A stretch of 7,428 bases of DNA from Hyphomonadaceae bacterium. Its GTDB lineage: Bacteria; Pseudomonadota; Alphaproteobacteria; Caulobacterales; Aquidulcibacteraceae. The DNA lies in contig DPWD01000304.1 of the NCBI GenBank assembly GCA_003526465.1, positions 1 to 7,428 of the forward strand. Reading direction: 5' to 3'. Shown piece by piece: positions 1-5,764 of this stretch. Within the stretch, counting starts at the first letter, position 1. Each line of letters opens with the position of its first letter. The notes below the pieces were generated by a model, which saw nothing but the letters and a program-made list of their open reading frames with translations, did not search any database and had not been told where the DNA came from. The position numbers were made by a program, and so were the translations under genes.

Positions 1-19
1 ACTCAAATCGAGAACCGCT

Positions 20-721
20 CTAAGCGGGCGGCGGGCCGTCGAACGCAAATACGCGCTTCAGGCCCGCTTCGCCTACCGGTGTGAAATCGAGCACGCGGCT
101 GCCGCGGCGCTGGGTCACCCAATTGCGCTCGAAGATCACATCGAGGATCGCGGCGCCCAGAGCGCCGGCGAGATGGTGGCGGCGCACGCTCCAATCCAGG
201 CACGCCCGGCAAAGCGGGCGCGCGCCTTTCTCGATGTCCTCGATGTCGACGCCGAACGTCTGCACCTTGATGCGACCGAGTTTGGTAAGCGTGTAGGTTT
301 TTTCCGGGCCCGGCAGCATCCATTTGTTCTTGATGAAAGCGTCGAAAAGACCGACGCCGAGTTCTCCGGCGAGGTGGTCGTAGCACACGCGCGCGTGCCG
401 CAGCGCCGGCTCCTTGGGGCCGGGGCGGGACCGCAGCGCCTTGGCGCGGGCAGCGACGCCCATCAGCGTTTCCAGCAAGCCCGCGACATCGGCATCGGCG
501 AGCCGATAATATTTGTGCCGCCCCTGCGCTTCCACGGCGATAAGGCCGCCCGCGACCAATTTCGCCAGGTGTGAACTCGCCGTCTGCTTGGTGACGTTAG
601 CCTCCAGCGCCAGTTCGGTCGCCGTGAGCGCCGCCCCATTCAGCAACGCCGTCAGCATGTTGGCGCGCGCGGGATCGCCGACCATGGCGGCGATGGCGGC
701 GATGTTGGGGCCATCCTTCAT
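20..721 (-). CDS. ArsR-type winged-helix transcriptional regulator, long form
   Basis: This is a 233-residue DNA-binding regulator. Residues about 5-85 form an ArsR/SmtB-like winged helix: GDPARANMLTALL (15-27), then the recognition-helix segment VTKQTASSHLAKLVAGGLI (43-61), then the wing around EAQGRHKYYRL (64-74). Classical ArsR proteins are about 100-120 residues, so this belongs to the longer group with a C-terminal domain (about 105-225). That domain holds Cys113, a CRAC pair (Cys171, Cys174) and the stretch CLDWSVRRHHLAGALGAAI. The ELCVC-type metal site of classical arsenic sensors is absent (the segment reads ELALEANV), so arsenic sensing is not supported. The start at 721 is the only usable one: the frame has no ATG, GTG or TTG between it and an in-frame stop at 761-763. 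No Shine-Dalgarno sequence lies in front of it. It diverges from the NIPSNAP gene across a palindrome and probably represses that gene and itself (inference). The ligand is unknown. Confidence 0.88.
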   Translation of the reverse strand: MKDGPNIAAIAAMVGDPARANMLTALLNGAALTATELALEANVTKQTASSHLAKLVAGGLIAVEAQGRHKYYRLADADVAGLLETLMGVAARAKALRSRPGPKEPALRHARVCYDHLAGELGVGLFDAFIKNKWMLPGPEKTYTLTKLGRIKVQTFGVDIEDIEKGARPLCRACLDWSVRRHHLAGALGAAILDVIFERNWVTQRRGSRVLDFTPVGEAGLKRVFAFDGPPPA

Positions 722-746
722 GGTTCGGTCGTAATCGTACCATGAA
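717..746. promoter_or_regulatory. Candidate operator palindrome between ArsR and NIPSNAP genes
   Basis: Perfect 8-bp inverted arms TTCATGGT (717-724) and ACCATGAA (739-746) flank a 14-bp spacer. Three further pairs match inside the spacer (726/737, 727/736, 729/734), giving 11 of 15 possible pairs. The site covers the start codon of the regulator (719-721) and lies 38 bp before the preferred start of the divergent gene. Its size and symmetry suit a dimeric winged-helix repressor, and TTCA/TGAA half-sites recall known ArsR operators. Binding is inferred from position and symmetry. Confidence 0.55.
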
Positions 747-774
747 CGGCGCGCAACCTCCTATTGTTGGGCTT

Positions 775-778
775 GGAG
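775..778 (+). promoter_or_regulatory. Ribosome binding site deciding the NIPSNAP start
   Basis: GGAG ends five bases before ATG 784. The alternative in-frame ATG at 742 has no such site and lies inside the palindrome, so the site favours 784. Confidence 0.6.
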
Positions 779-783
779 AAAAA

Positions 784-1113
784 ATGCTCACCTGCATCAT
801 TCGATACCAGATCGATCCGTTCAAACGGGAGGAGTTCGCGCGTTATTCCCGGGTCTGGGGGCAAGCGATCCCGCGTTGCGGCGCCGATCTGATTGGGTAT
901 TTCGCGCCGCACGAGGGCTCGGCCACGCGCGCCTACGGCATCTACAGCATCGAGAGCCTGGCCGCGTACGAAGCTTACCGGGCGCGCTTGGCCGCTGATC
1001 CCCTTGGTCGGGAGAATTACGAGTTCGCCGCCCGCGAGCGCTTCATCTTGCGCGAAGACCGCACGTTCGTGAAACTGGTGTCGGGTCCGCATGCGGCGGC
1101 GGCGCGGACCTAG
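784..1113 (+). CDS. NIPSNAP family protein
   Basis: This small protein of 109 residues has the composition and length of a single NIPSNAP/ferredoxin-like alpha-beta barrel domain. It opens with MLTCIIRYQIDPFKREEFARY, a first strand followed by a helix. It continues with the strand segment DLIGYFAPHEG (35-45) and AYGIYSIESLAAYEAYRARLAADP (50-73), and ends with a strand near RTFVKLVSG (93-101). The Y-x-I-x-S-L-x-A-Y-E-x-Y-R pattern is typical of bacterial members. The family's biochemical role is poorly defined; related dimeric barrels include monooxygenases and small-molecule-binding proteins. ATG 784 is preferred over ATG 742 because it follows a GGAG site and the upstream start lies in the candidate operator. 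The gene diverges from the ArsR-type regulator, which probably controls it. Its stop shares the bases CTAG with the stop of the convergent HAD gene. Confidence 0.82.
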   Translation: MLTCIIRYQIDPFKREEFARYSRVWGQAIPRCGADLIGYFAPHEGSATRAYGIYSIESLAAYEAYRARLAADPLGRENYEFAARERFILREDRTFVKLVSGPHAAAART

Positions 1114-1952
1114 TCCAACGCATCCATCACATAGTTTGCGCTGACTTGCTCGGCGGCGAGCGCGGCTTCCACTTTGGCGCTATCGACGGCGCCATTTGAT
1201 CGCAGCGCCTCTCCGTGCATGCCCGAAGCGATGAACAGGCAATCGAGCCCTTGTGCGTTAGCGCCTTTGAGGTCGGTGCCCACGCCGTCGCCGATGCACA
1301 GAATGCGCGCTGTGTCGGCGATGGCGAACGCGGCGAGTTCACGATACGCCAGTTCGTAGATCGGCGGGTGCGGCTTGCCGGCCATGATTACGCGGCCGCC
1401 AAGTGCTTGGTAGTCGCGCGCGAGCGCGCCCGCGCACCAGATCAGCTGATCGCCGACGCGCACGACGATATCGGGGTTGGCGCTCAGCAATTCCAAATCG
1501 CGCGCGCGGGCTTGGGCTAACAGCTCGGCATAGTCGGCGGGCGTTTCATCGTCGCGGTTCAGCCCCGATATGCCGATGAAGCGCGCTCGCGCCAGTTCAG
1601 CGAACTCGAGGCCCAGGCCCTCCCACAACACGCGGTCGCCTGCTGGGCCGATCTTGTACATGGGGCCCGGTGCGCGCGCGGCCAATTCGGCGCGGATCGC
1701 ATCGCCCGAGGTGACGATGCAATCGTAAGCCTCGCGCGGGAAGCCGAGGCGATCCAATTGTCCAGGAATGGGCCCGCGCGGCTTGGGCACGTTGGTCAGG
1801 AGAACGACGCGCTTACCCGCTCGCCGCAGGCGCGTCAGCGCAGCAGCTGCCGCGGGAAATATTTGCCGCCCATTGTGGATGACGCCCCAGACATCGCAGA
1901 AGAAGGCGTCGTAGCGCTCGGCGACGGCGTCGATGGAGGAAAGCGGGATCAT
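1110..1952 (-). CDS. HAD superfamily class IIA hydrolase (TIGR01459-type)
   Basis: This 280-residue soluble protein looks like a NagD-related HAD phosphatase. Motif I is FFCDVWGVIHNG (17-28), with nucleophile Asp20. Motif II is the threonine of VLLTN (50-54). Motif III is Lys193 in MAGKPHPPIYELA. Motif IV is CIGDGVGTDLKGANAQGLDCLFI (219-241), with Asp222 and Asp227. The region between motifs II and III fits a class IIA cap, including CIVTSGDAIRAEL (78-90). The second aspartate of the usual DxD motif, the general acid, is Trp22 here. The DVWGV version is characteristic of the TIGR01459 family, so it is probably not a mutation. The substrate is unknown. The start overlaps the stop of the upstream kinase by ATGA, and no Shine-Dalgarno sequence is visible, so translational coupling is likely. 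A phosphorylated sugar or nucleotide substrate would suit the neighbour, but that is inference. Confidence 0.9.
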   Translation of the reverse strand: MIPLSSIDAVAERYDAFFCDVWGVIHNGRQIFPAAAAALTRLRRAGKRVVLLTNVPKPRGPIPGQLDRLGFPREAYDCIVTSGDAIRAELAARAPGPMYKIGPAGDRVLWEGLGLEFAELARARFIGISGLNRDDETPADYAELLAQARARDLELLSANPDIVVRVGDQLIWCAGALARDYQALGGRVIMAGKPHPPIYELAYRELAAFAIADTARILCIGDGVGTDLKGANAQGLDCLFIASGMHGEALRSNGAVDSAKVEAALAAEQVSANYVMDALD

Positions 1953-2557
1953 TGCGAGAGCCGCGCGGCGATCTTCTCGGCGTTAGCTTGCGCGTGATCG
2001 GGGCCGGAATCGAACGCGGAATGCACCACCAGATCGGCCAGCGCCCGCTGCGGCGCCACGTGGATATCGTGCATGGGCCGCACATTGGCGAAGAATTGCG
2101 CCGCGATTGTGTGCGGGGCGCGCGCGCGGGTCTCTGTGTCGCGCAGCATGCGCCGCGCCAGCCGAACGGCTTCATCGGCCTCGATATAGACCTTCAGATC
2201 GAACAGCGGCCGCAGGCCCGGGCTCACCAGCAGATGCAGGCCTTCGACGATGAGCGTATTCGCGGCCGGAATGGATTCGCTTTCCGGGCGACGGCGATGA
2301 GTCTGAAGATCGTAGAGCGGCTTGTCGAAACCAGCGCCTGCTTTCGCCAACGCCAGATGCGCGGCGAGCAGGTCGTGTTCCTTGGCTTCCGGTGCGTCAA
2401 AATTGTGTGTGAGCGGGTCAAAGTCGGAAAAAGTGGAGGCGCAGCGATAATAATCGTCCTCCGCGATCACCGGTGCGGCGAGGCGAACGCCAAGCGCGCG
2501 CGCGATCACGGATTTGCCGGCGCCGGAGCCCCCGGTGATGGCGATGATGCGGGTCAT
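1949..2557 (-). CDS. udk: Uridine kinase-like P-loop kinase
   Basis: This 202-residue protein matches the uridine kinase/phosphoribulokinase group, which phosphorylates uridine or cytidine in pyrimidine salvage using NTP. The Walker A loop is GGSGAGKS (9-16). Further family segments are DDYY (34-37), NFDAP (52-56) in the place of the substrate region NFDHP, P-LYD-QTHRR (80-89), the strand IVEGLH (103-108) and the lid RRMLRDTETRARAP (135-148). It ends with PMHDIHVAPQRALADLVV (161-178), which corresponds to the family's conserved C-terminal segment. The length is close to bacterial Udk (about 210). Divergence is noticeable, so the substrate could be another nucleoside or small molecule, and the symbol is tentative. 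The ATG at 2557 has no clear Shine-Dalgarno sequence and is preceded by a heptameric TAGG repeat. Its stop overlaps the start of the HAD gene by four bases. Confidence 0.82.
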   Translation of the reverse strand: MTRIIAITGGSGAGKSVIARALGVRLAAPVIAEDDYYRCASTFSDFDPLTHNFDAPEAKEHDLLAAHLALAKAGAGFDKPLYDLQTHRRRPESESIPAANTLIVEGLHLLVSPGLRPLFDLKVYIEADEAVRLARRMLRDTETRARAPHTIAAQFFANVRPMHDIHVAPQRALADLVVHSAFDSGPDHAQANAEKIAARLSQ

Positions 2558-2558
2558 C

Positions 2559-2586
2559 TAGGTGTTAGGTATTAGGGGCTAGGGAT
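2559..2586. repeat. Four imperfect heptamer repeats beginning TAGG
   Basis: On the plus strand the units are TAGGTGT, TAGGTAT, TAGGGGC and TAGGGAT, with an exact 7-bp period. A fifth position (CGGGAGT, 2587-2593) is decayed. The array fills the part of the 72-bp gap nearest the kinase gene and ends one base before its start codon, where a ribosome binding site would normally lie. On the coding strand it reads as CCTA units. The function is unknown. Confidence 0.6.
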
Positions 2587-2629
2587 CGGGAGTTCAACAC
2601 GGCGCCGAACACCCCACCCCAAGTCCCCA

Positions 2630-3922
2630 TCAAGCAACCCGCCCGCTCTGCTTGAGCAGAAAATCGCGCGGTTGCTGGGCGGATTCTTCGAGCAGGCTTT
2701 CCTTGATCGCGCGCGGCGCCCCGAACAAATGACCCTGGCCGTAGGGGATGTCGAGATCGAGCACGTCGAGCACGGTATCTTCGCTCTCGATCCGCTCGGC
2801 GATCACATCGATGCCGTAGCGTTGGAACACGGCCGCCACATCAGCGGCCGCGAGATCGCGCGTGATCGCCGATTTGGGCCGCACGCCGCCTTGCAGGATT
2901 TGTTCGGTGAGCACGCGCGCTGGTATTTTCACATAGCGCACGCCGGAGCGCTCCAGATCGGGCAAGTCGATATCGGCGCTGGCGACCTTGTCGATCGAAA
3001 AACGGAAGCCGAGGTCGATGAGCTTCGCCATGGCGCGCGCCTCGACCGAGGTGCGGTTCTCGTGTGCGCTCTGCGGAATTTCAAAGATTAGGCTGCCGGA
3101 GAGGTCGCGGTTCTCGCGCATGAAATCGATAAATTGCGCGAAGAAGTGCTCGTCGCCCAACGCCGCTGGCGAGAGGTTGCAGAAGATGCCGATGCGGCGG
3201 TCCTGCTTCATCAGCTTGCGCACGATCTGCACGCAGCGGAACGTCAGCACGTTGTCGATGGTGGACATGAGGCCCGCTTGCTCGGCGGCGGGGATGAATT
3301 CCTGCGGCAGGATCAGCCGGCCGGTTGCGTCCTTCAGGCGGGTGAAGCCCTCGTAATAGGCGGTCTTTCGCTGCGGCAATTGCACGATCGGCTGCAGATG
3401 CAGTTCGACCCGGTTCTCCAGCAGCGCGTCGCGCACCAAATCCATCGGCCCGCGCGCGGCGTCGGGGCTGATCGGGGTGATGTTGCCGGCGGATTGGAAG
3501 GTGTGGATACGAGCATCCATGGCGGCGCCCAGCTTATCGACGATCTGGTCGATCAGCTTCAACTCCATCGGCGCGGCCTGCGGCGCTTCCAATTGCCGCT
3601 GGGGCGGAACGCTGAAGGCGATCTGGGTTTCGAGGTCGTCCATGCGTGTTTGCATGGCTTGCAGGTCTGAGTTCATTTCCGTCTGCGAGCGGCGCACGCG
3701 CTCGACATCGTTTTTGATGCGCTTTTCAGCCCCGCCGATGCGCCCGGCAGCAGCGCTTGCCGCGATCCCCGCATGCGTCACCGCGCAGGCGGTAAAGAGC
3801 GAAAGCCCGCCCATGAACGCCGAGCCGGCGTCTTGGCCCCCGATCTGGTTCAGCGCCACGCCCACCGCGAGCGAGATCATGGCGTAGCCAATATAGAGCA
3901 GCACGTGCGTGAAGATGGGCAT
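2630..3922 (-). CDS. tipF: TipF-like membrane EAL-domain protein, catalytically degenerate
   Basis: The architecture matches TipF, the Caulobacter c-di-GMP-binding factor needed for polar flagellum assembly. Two hydrophobic segments lie at the N-terminus (about 13-36 and 44-70, numbered from the upstream ATG at 3955). A charged coiled-coil-like stretch follows (about 75-112), then a linker and an EAL domain (about 172-420). In the EAL domain, E202 (in EGFTRL, replacing EALLR), R206, N260, E292, D322, K344, E387, E390 and Q407 remain. The DDFG motif is IDKVAS, with Lys323 in place of the second aspartate. Hydrolysis of c-di-GMP is therefore unlikely, while binding remains possible. TipF itself is reported to bind c-di-GMP without degrading it. 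I prefer ATG 3922 (430 residues, MPIFTHVLLYIGYAMISLAV) because it puts the first membrane segment at the terminus and follows a weak GGACGG, whereas ATG 3955 follows only pyrimidines. No other flagellar gene is in the window, so orthology rests on architecture. Confidence 0.8.
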   Translation of the reverse strand: MPIFTHVLLYIGYAMISLAVGVALNQIGGQDAGSAFMGGLSLFTACAVTHAGIAASAAAGRIGGAEKRIKNDVERVRRSQTEMNSDLQAMQTRMDDLETQIAFSVPPQRQLEAPQAAPMELKLIDQIVDKLGAAMDARIHTFQSAGNITPISPDAARGPMDLVRDALLENRVELHLQPIVQLPQRKTAYYEGFTRLKDATGRLILPQEFIPAAEQAGLMSTIDNVLTFRCVQIVRKLMKQDRRIGIFCNLSPAALGDEHFFAQFIDFMRENRDLSGSLIFEIPQSAHENRTSVEARAMAKLIDLGFRFSIDKVASADIDLPDLERSGVRYVKIPARVLTEQILQGGVRPKSAITRDLAAADVAAVFQRYGIDVIAERIESEDTVLDVLDLDIPYGQGHLFGAPRAIKESLLEESAQQPRDFLLKQSGRVA

Positions 3923-3981
3923 TATTTGCCGTCCGAATCTCAAGCCTGCGCCCATGGGAAGGGAGGGTAGTTAACGGATCA

Positions 3982-4743
3982 TCAACTGCCGCCTGCGTTG
4001 CCTGCCCAGAACAATTGCGCTGCCTGAACGAGGTAGAGCGCACCGAGGCCGGTCACGATCCAGCGCGTCCAGTTGAGGAAATTCTTGTCGCTCATGGAAT
4101 CGAGTATGCGCCCGCCCAGCACCCCGCCCAGCATCGCGAGCGGCGCGGCGAGCAGGAAGAACCATAACGGTGGCAAGCCAGTCGTTGTCGAAGCGAAAAT
4201 AAAAGGAGCGCCGTAGAACACGATCTTGGCGAGGTGCGAGAGCACTTGCGTTGCCGCCTTGGTGGCGACGATCTGGTGGCGGGTGAGCGCGGTGCGGATG
4301 AAGAAGATGTCGAGCAGGGGCCCCGCGACCCCGGCGGCTACGTTCAAACCGGTGACGGCAAGCCCGCAGGCGAGAGCGTGCGGGCCGCGCGCGGCGTCGA
4401 GGCGCAGAATATCCTTGGGCAGCCACGCCAGCGCGGGAACCAAGCCGAGCAGCAGATAGACCCAAGCTTTGCTCGGCGCATAGGCGATCAGCGCCAGCGC
4501 CCCGCCGGCGACGCCCGAGCCAAGCGCGTAGAAGCCGACAATGCTCCATCTGATGTGCTGGCGGTGCAGCACGCCGCGCCAGCCATTGGAGACGATCTGC
4601 ACCGCCCCATGCGTCACCATCGCCGCGGAAACCGGCAGCGCCAGCGTCAGCGCCCCCATCAGCATCAGCCCCCCGGCCATGCCGAATACGCCGGAGATGG
4701 TGGCGGTGATGAGGACGACGAGAAGCAACAGTAAGAGCGTCAT
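3982..4743 (-). CDS. TauE/SafE family membrane transporter
   Basis: This 253-residue, very hydrophobic protein has the pseudo-repeated features of the TauE/SafE (DUF81) permeases. These export small anions such as sulfite or sulfoacetate across the inner membrane; many members have no known substrate. The N-terminal half begins MTLLLLLLVVLITATISGVFGMAGGLMLMGAL (1-32), which contains the glycine-rich family signature, followed by HGAVQIVSNGWRGVLHRQHI (45-64). The second half contains TGLNVAAGVAGPLLDIFFIRTALTRHQIVATKAATQVLSHLAKIVFYG (131-178), matching the family's second signature. I count about seven or eight membrane segments. The frame extends upstream to ATG 4797, but the 18 extra residues are basic and polar, and ATG 4743 follows an ideal GGAGG. 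It is the first of four minus-strand genes. No sulfur gene is nearby, so the substrate is not assignable. Confidence 0.87.
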   Translation of the reverse strand: MTLLLLLLVVLITATISGVFGMAGGLMLMGALTLALPVSAAMVTHGAVQIVSNGWRGVLHRQHIRWSIVGFYALGSGVAGGALALIAYAPSKAWVYLLLGLVPALAWLPKDILRLDAARGPHALACGLAVTGLNVAAGVAGPLLDIFFIRTALTRHQIVATKAATQVLSHLAKIVFYGAPFIFASTTTGLPPLWFFLLAAPLAMLGGVLGGRILDSMSDKNFLNWTRWIVTGLGALYLVQAAQLFWAGNAGGS

Positions 4744-4749
4744 TGGACG

Positions 4750-4754
4750 CCTCC
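4750..4754 (-). promoter_or_regulatory. Ribosome binding site deciding the TauE/SafE start
   Basis: GGAGG on the minus strand lies six bases before ATG 4743. It decides the start against ATG 4797. Confidence 0.75.
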
Positions 4755-4803
4755 GTGTACGAGTTGCGCTAGCTGCTCGAACCTCACCGTTGATCACAAC
4801 ATT

Positions 4804-4907
4804 CCGTCATCCCGGACGCGCGGAGCGCGATTCGGGACCCAGGGGCAAAAGCACAGCTCTACGATCCCCTGGGTCCCGGGTCTTGCTCCGCAAGCCCGGG
4901 ATGACGG
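4804..4907. repeat. Two-level palindromic intergenic element
   Basis: Two 42-bp arms (4804-4845 and 4866-4907) are inverted copies matching at 35 of 42 positions around a 20-bp centre. The outer 12 bp (CCGTCATCCCGG / CCGGGATGACGG) and inner 12 bp (GGGACCCAGGGG / CCCCTGGGTCCC) are perfect. Each arm also folds alone: CGCGC-GGA-GCGCG (4817-4829) on the left and CTTGC-TCC-GCAAG (4882-4894) on the right, each enclosed by TCCCG/CGGGA-type pairs. The arms' differences inside these hairpins are compensatory. Similar GTCATCCCGG...CCGGGATGAC elements are familiar as dispersed intergenic repeats in alphaproteobacteria (from memory). No transposase accompanies it. Confidence 0.85.
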
Positions 4908-5093
4908 GCTTGTGTGTTGCCAGTGATGCCTTCACCGCATGCGTTGGGAGAACGGCGCGGCGGGGAGCGCCCCGATGGCCGCGAATGCGGCGCACGCGTC
5001 ATGGGGCAATTTACGCACTTTTGCCTGGTTTGCAATGCGCGAGCGTGGTCTCATGCTTGGATGCTCGCGGAGCGTGTTGGGGGGAACTGGCTT
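4908..5093. other. Intergenic stretch between palindrome and orphan gene
   Basis: With the palindrome, this makes a 350-bp region (4744-5093) without a confident gene. The orphan gene's frame stays open upstream to 4914, with other possible starts (GTG 4914, ATG 4926, 5001, 5061). None of these has a convincing ribosome binding site, and the extra residues start at the palindrome's edge and look non-coding (for example SPHALGERRGGERPDGRECGA). I see no clear promoter hexamers, RNA gene or terminator. A promoter for the plus-strand gene should lie here. Confidence 0.4.
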
Positions 5094-5747
5094 ATGGAGA
5101 TCGCTACGATTCGGCGCATGGCCAAGCGTGGCACGCTGGAGGTGGAACACTTGTTACGTCTGGCAAAGGCGCCGTCAGAAGAGCTTGCGACGAACCTGGG
5201 CGCAATCGCCGCTGAAATGGGCTGGGAACTCGGGACGCAGCTCCCCTTTGTTCCCTTTGGTGATTGGGTGGCTGTTATCCAGCAGTTCTGCCGCGGTGGT
5301 TACGATGGCCTAGCAACCTACGCAACGCAGCCCAGCAAGTTTGGTTTCGTCATCGGGTTGCTGGAGGAAGTGCGCGGTGCGCATGCGTTGCTGTGTGCCG
5401 AGCAGATTCTGAATATGCAGGCCACAACGCTTGTTGACGATCCTGAGCGCGCAACAAAACTCGCCGGCGCTTTTAGTAGGTTGGGCGGAGCGATGGAAAA
5501 GGAGGCCGGCTACGTCGCGGTCGAAGACATCGAAAACGTGCGCGCCTTTCTGCATGCACAAGTCTCATCTCATCCTCAGGAAGTAGGCCGCGCGATCGCA
5601 ATGGGCGCGCTTAGGTGTTTTGGCGACAGTGAGTCCCTTGCCCTAATACGGTCCGCGCCGCAAATGGCAGATTTTTGGGAGCCCGTAAGGCACGGAGCGA
5701 TCCGAACTATCACAAAGCGGTTGCGACGCCGCAGCCAAGCGTCTTGA
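5094..5747 (+). CDS. Hypothetical protein, mostly helical, possible HEAT-like C-terminus
   Basis: I do not recognise this gene. From ATG 5094 it encodes 217 residues with no signal peptide and no membrane segment. It is predicted mainly helical: [29 protein letters not shown] (15-43), [23 protein letters not shown] (56-78), [24 protein letters not shown] (83-106) and [22 protein letters not shown] (118-139). The C-terminal part, [47 protein letters not shown] (164-210), has a helix-turn-helix spacing reminiscent of HEAT repeats, ending in a basic tail. The start at 5094 is chosen for the G-rich GGGGGGAA about eight bases upstream; longer forms up to 277 residues cannot be excluded. Codons rare in GC-rich genomes (TTA, CTA twice, ATA, AGT, AGG) occur here, and third positions are less GC-biased than in flanking genes. 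This suggests recent acquisition or weak expression. It ends 17 bp from the convergent acetyltransferase. Confidence 0.65.
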   Translation: MEIATIRRMAKRGTLEVEHLLRLAKAPSEELATNLGAIAAEMGWELGTQLPFVPFGDWVAVIQQFCRGGYDGLATYATQPSKFGFVIGLLEEVRGAHALLCAEQILNMQATTLVDDPERATKLAGAFSRLGGAMEKEAGYVAVEDIENVRAFLHAQVSSHPQEVGRAIAMGALRCFGDSESLALIRSAPQMADFWEPVRHGAIRTITKRLRRRSQAS

Positions 5748-5764
5748 GCGGAAAGGGGGGGCGT

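Noticed and set aside
15..27. Small hairpin CCGCT-CTA-AGCGG at the end of the ArsR gene
   Set aside because: The stem is only five base pairs, includes the stop codon in its loop, and is followed on the minus strand by TTCTCGATTT rather than a clean T-run; too weak to call a terminator.
762..767. TATTGT as a -10 box for the NIPSNAP gene
   Set aside because: There is no recognisable -35 hexamer at the right distance (ACCATG at 739-744), so the promoter cannot be called from sequence alone.
742..783. N-terminal extension MNGAQPPIVGLGEK of the NIPSNAP protein
   Set aside because: It would start inside the palindrome without a ribosome site, whereas ATG 784 has GGAG at good spacing and begins directly with the first strand of the fold.
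1952..2575. 207-residue open frame on the plus strand
   Set aside because: It is antisense to the kinase, whose P-loop and other motifs are unmistakable; the frame is an artefact of GC-rich codons.
3726..4549. Arg-rich minus-strand frames over the TipF-like and TauE/SafE genes
   Set aside because: They run in alternative frames of two well-supported membrane-protein genes and show no domain features.
4807..4995. 62-residue minus-strand frame containing VIPGLRSKTRDPGD
   Set aside because: It is a translation of the palindromic repeat; such peptides are common false predictions over these elements.
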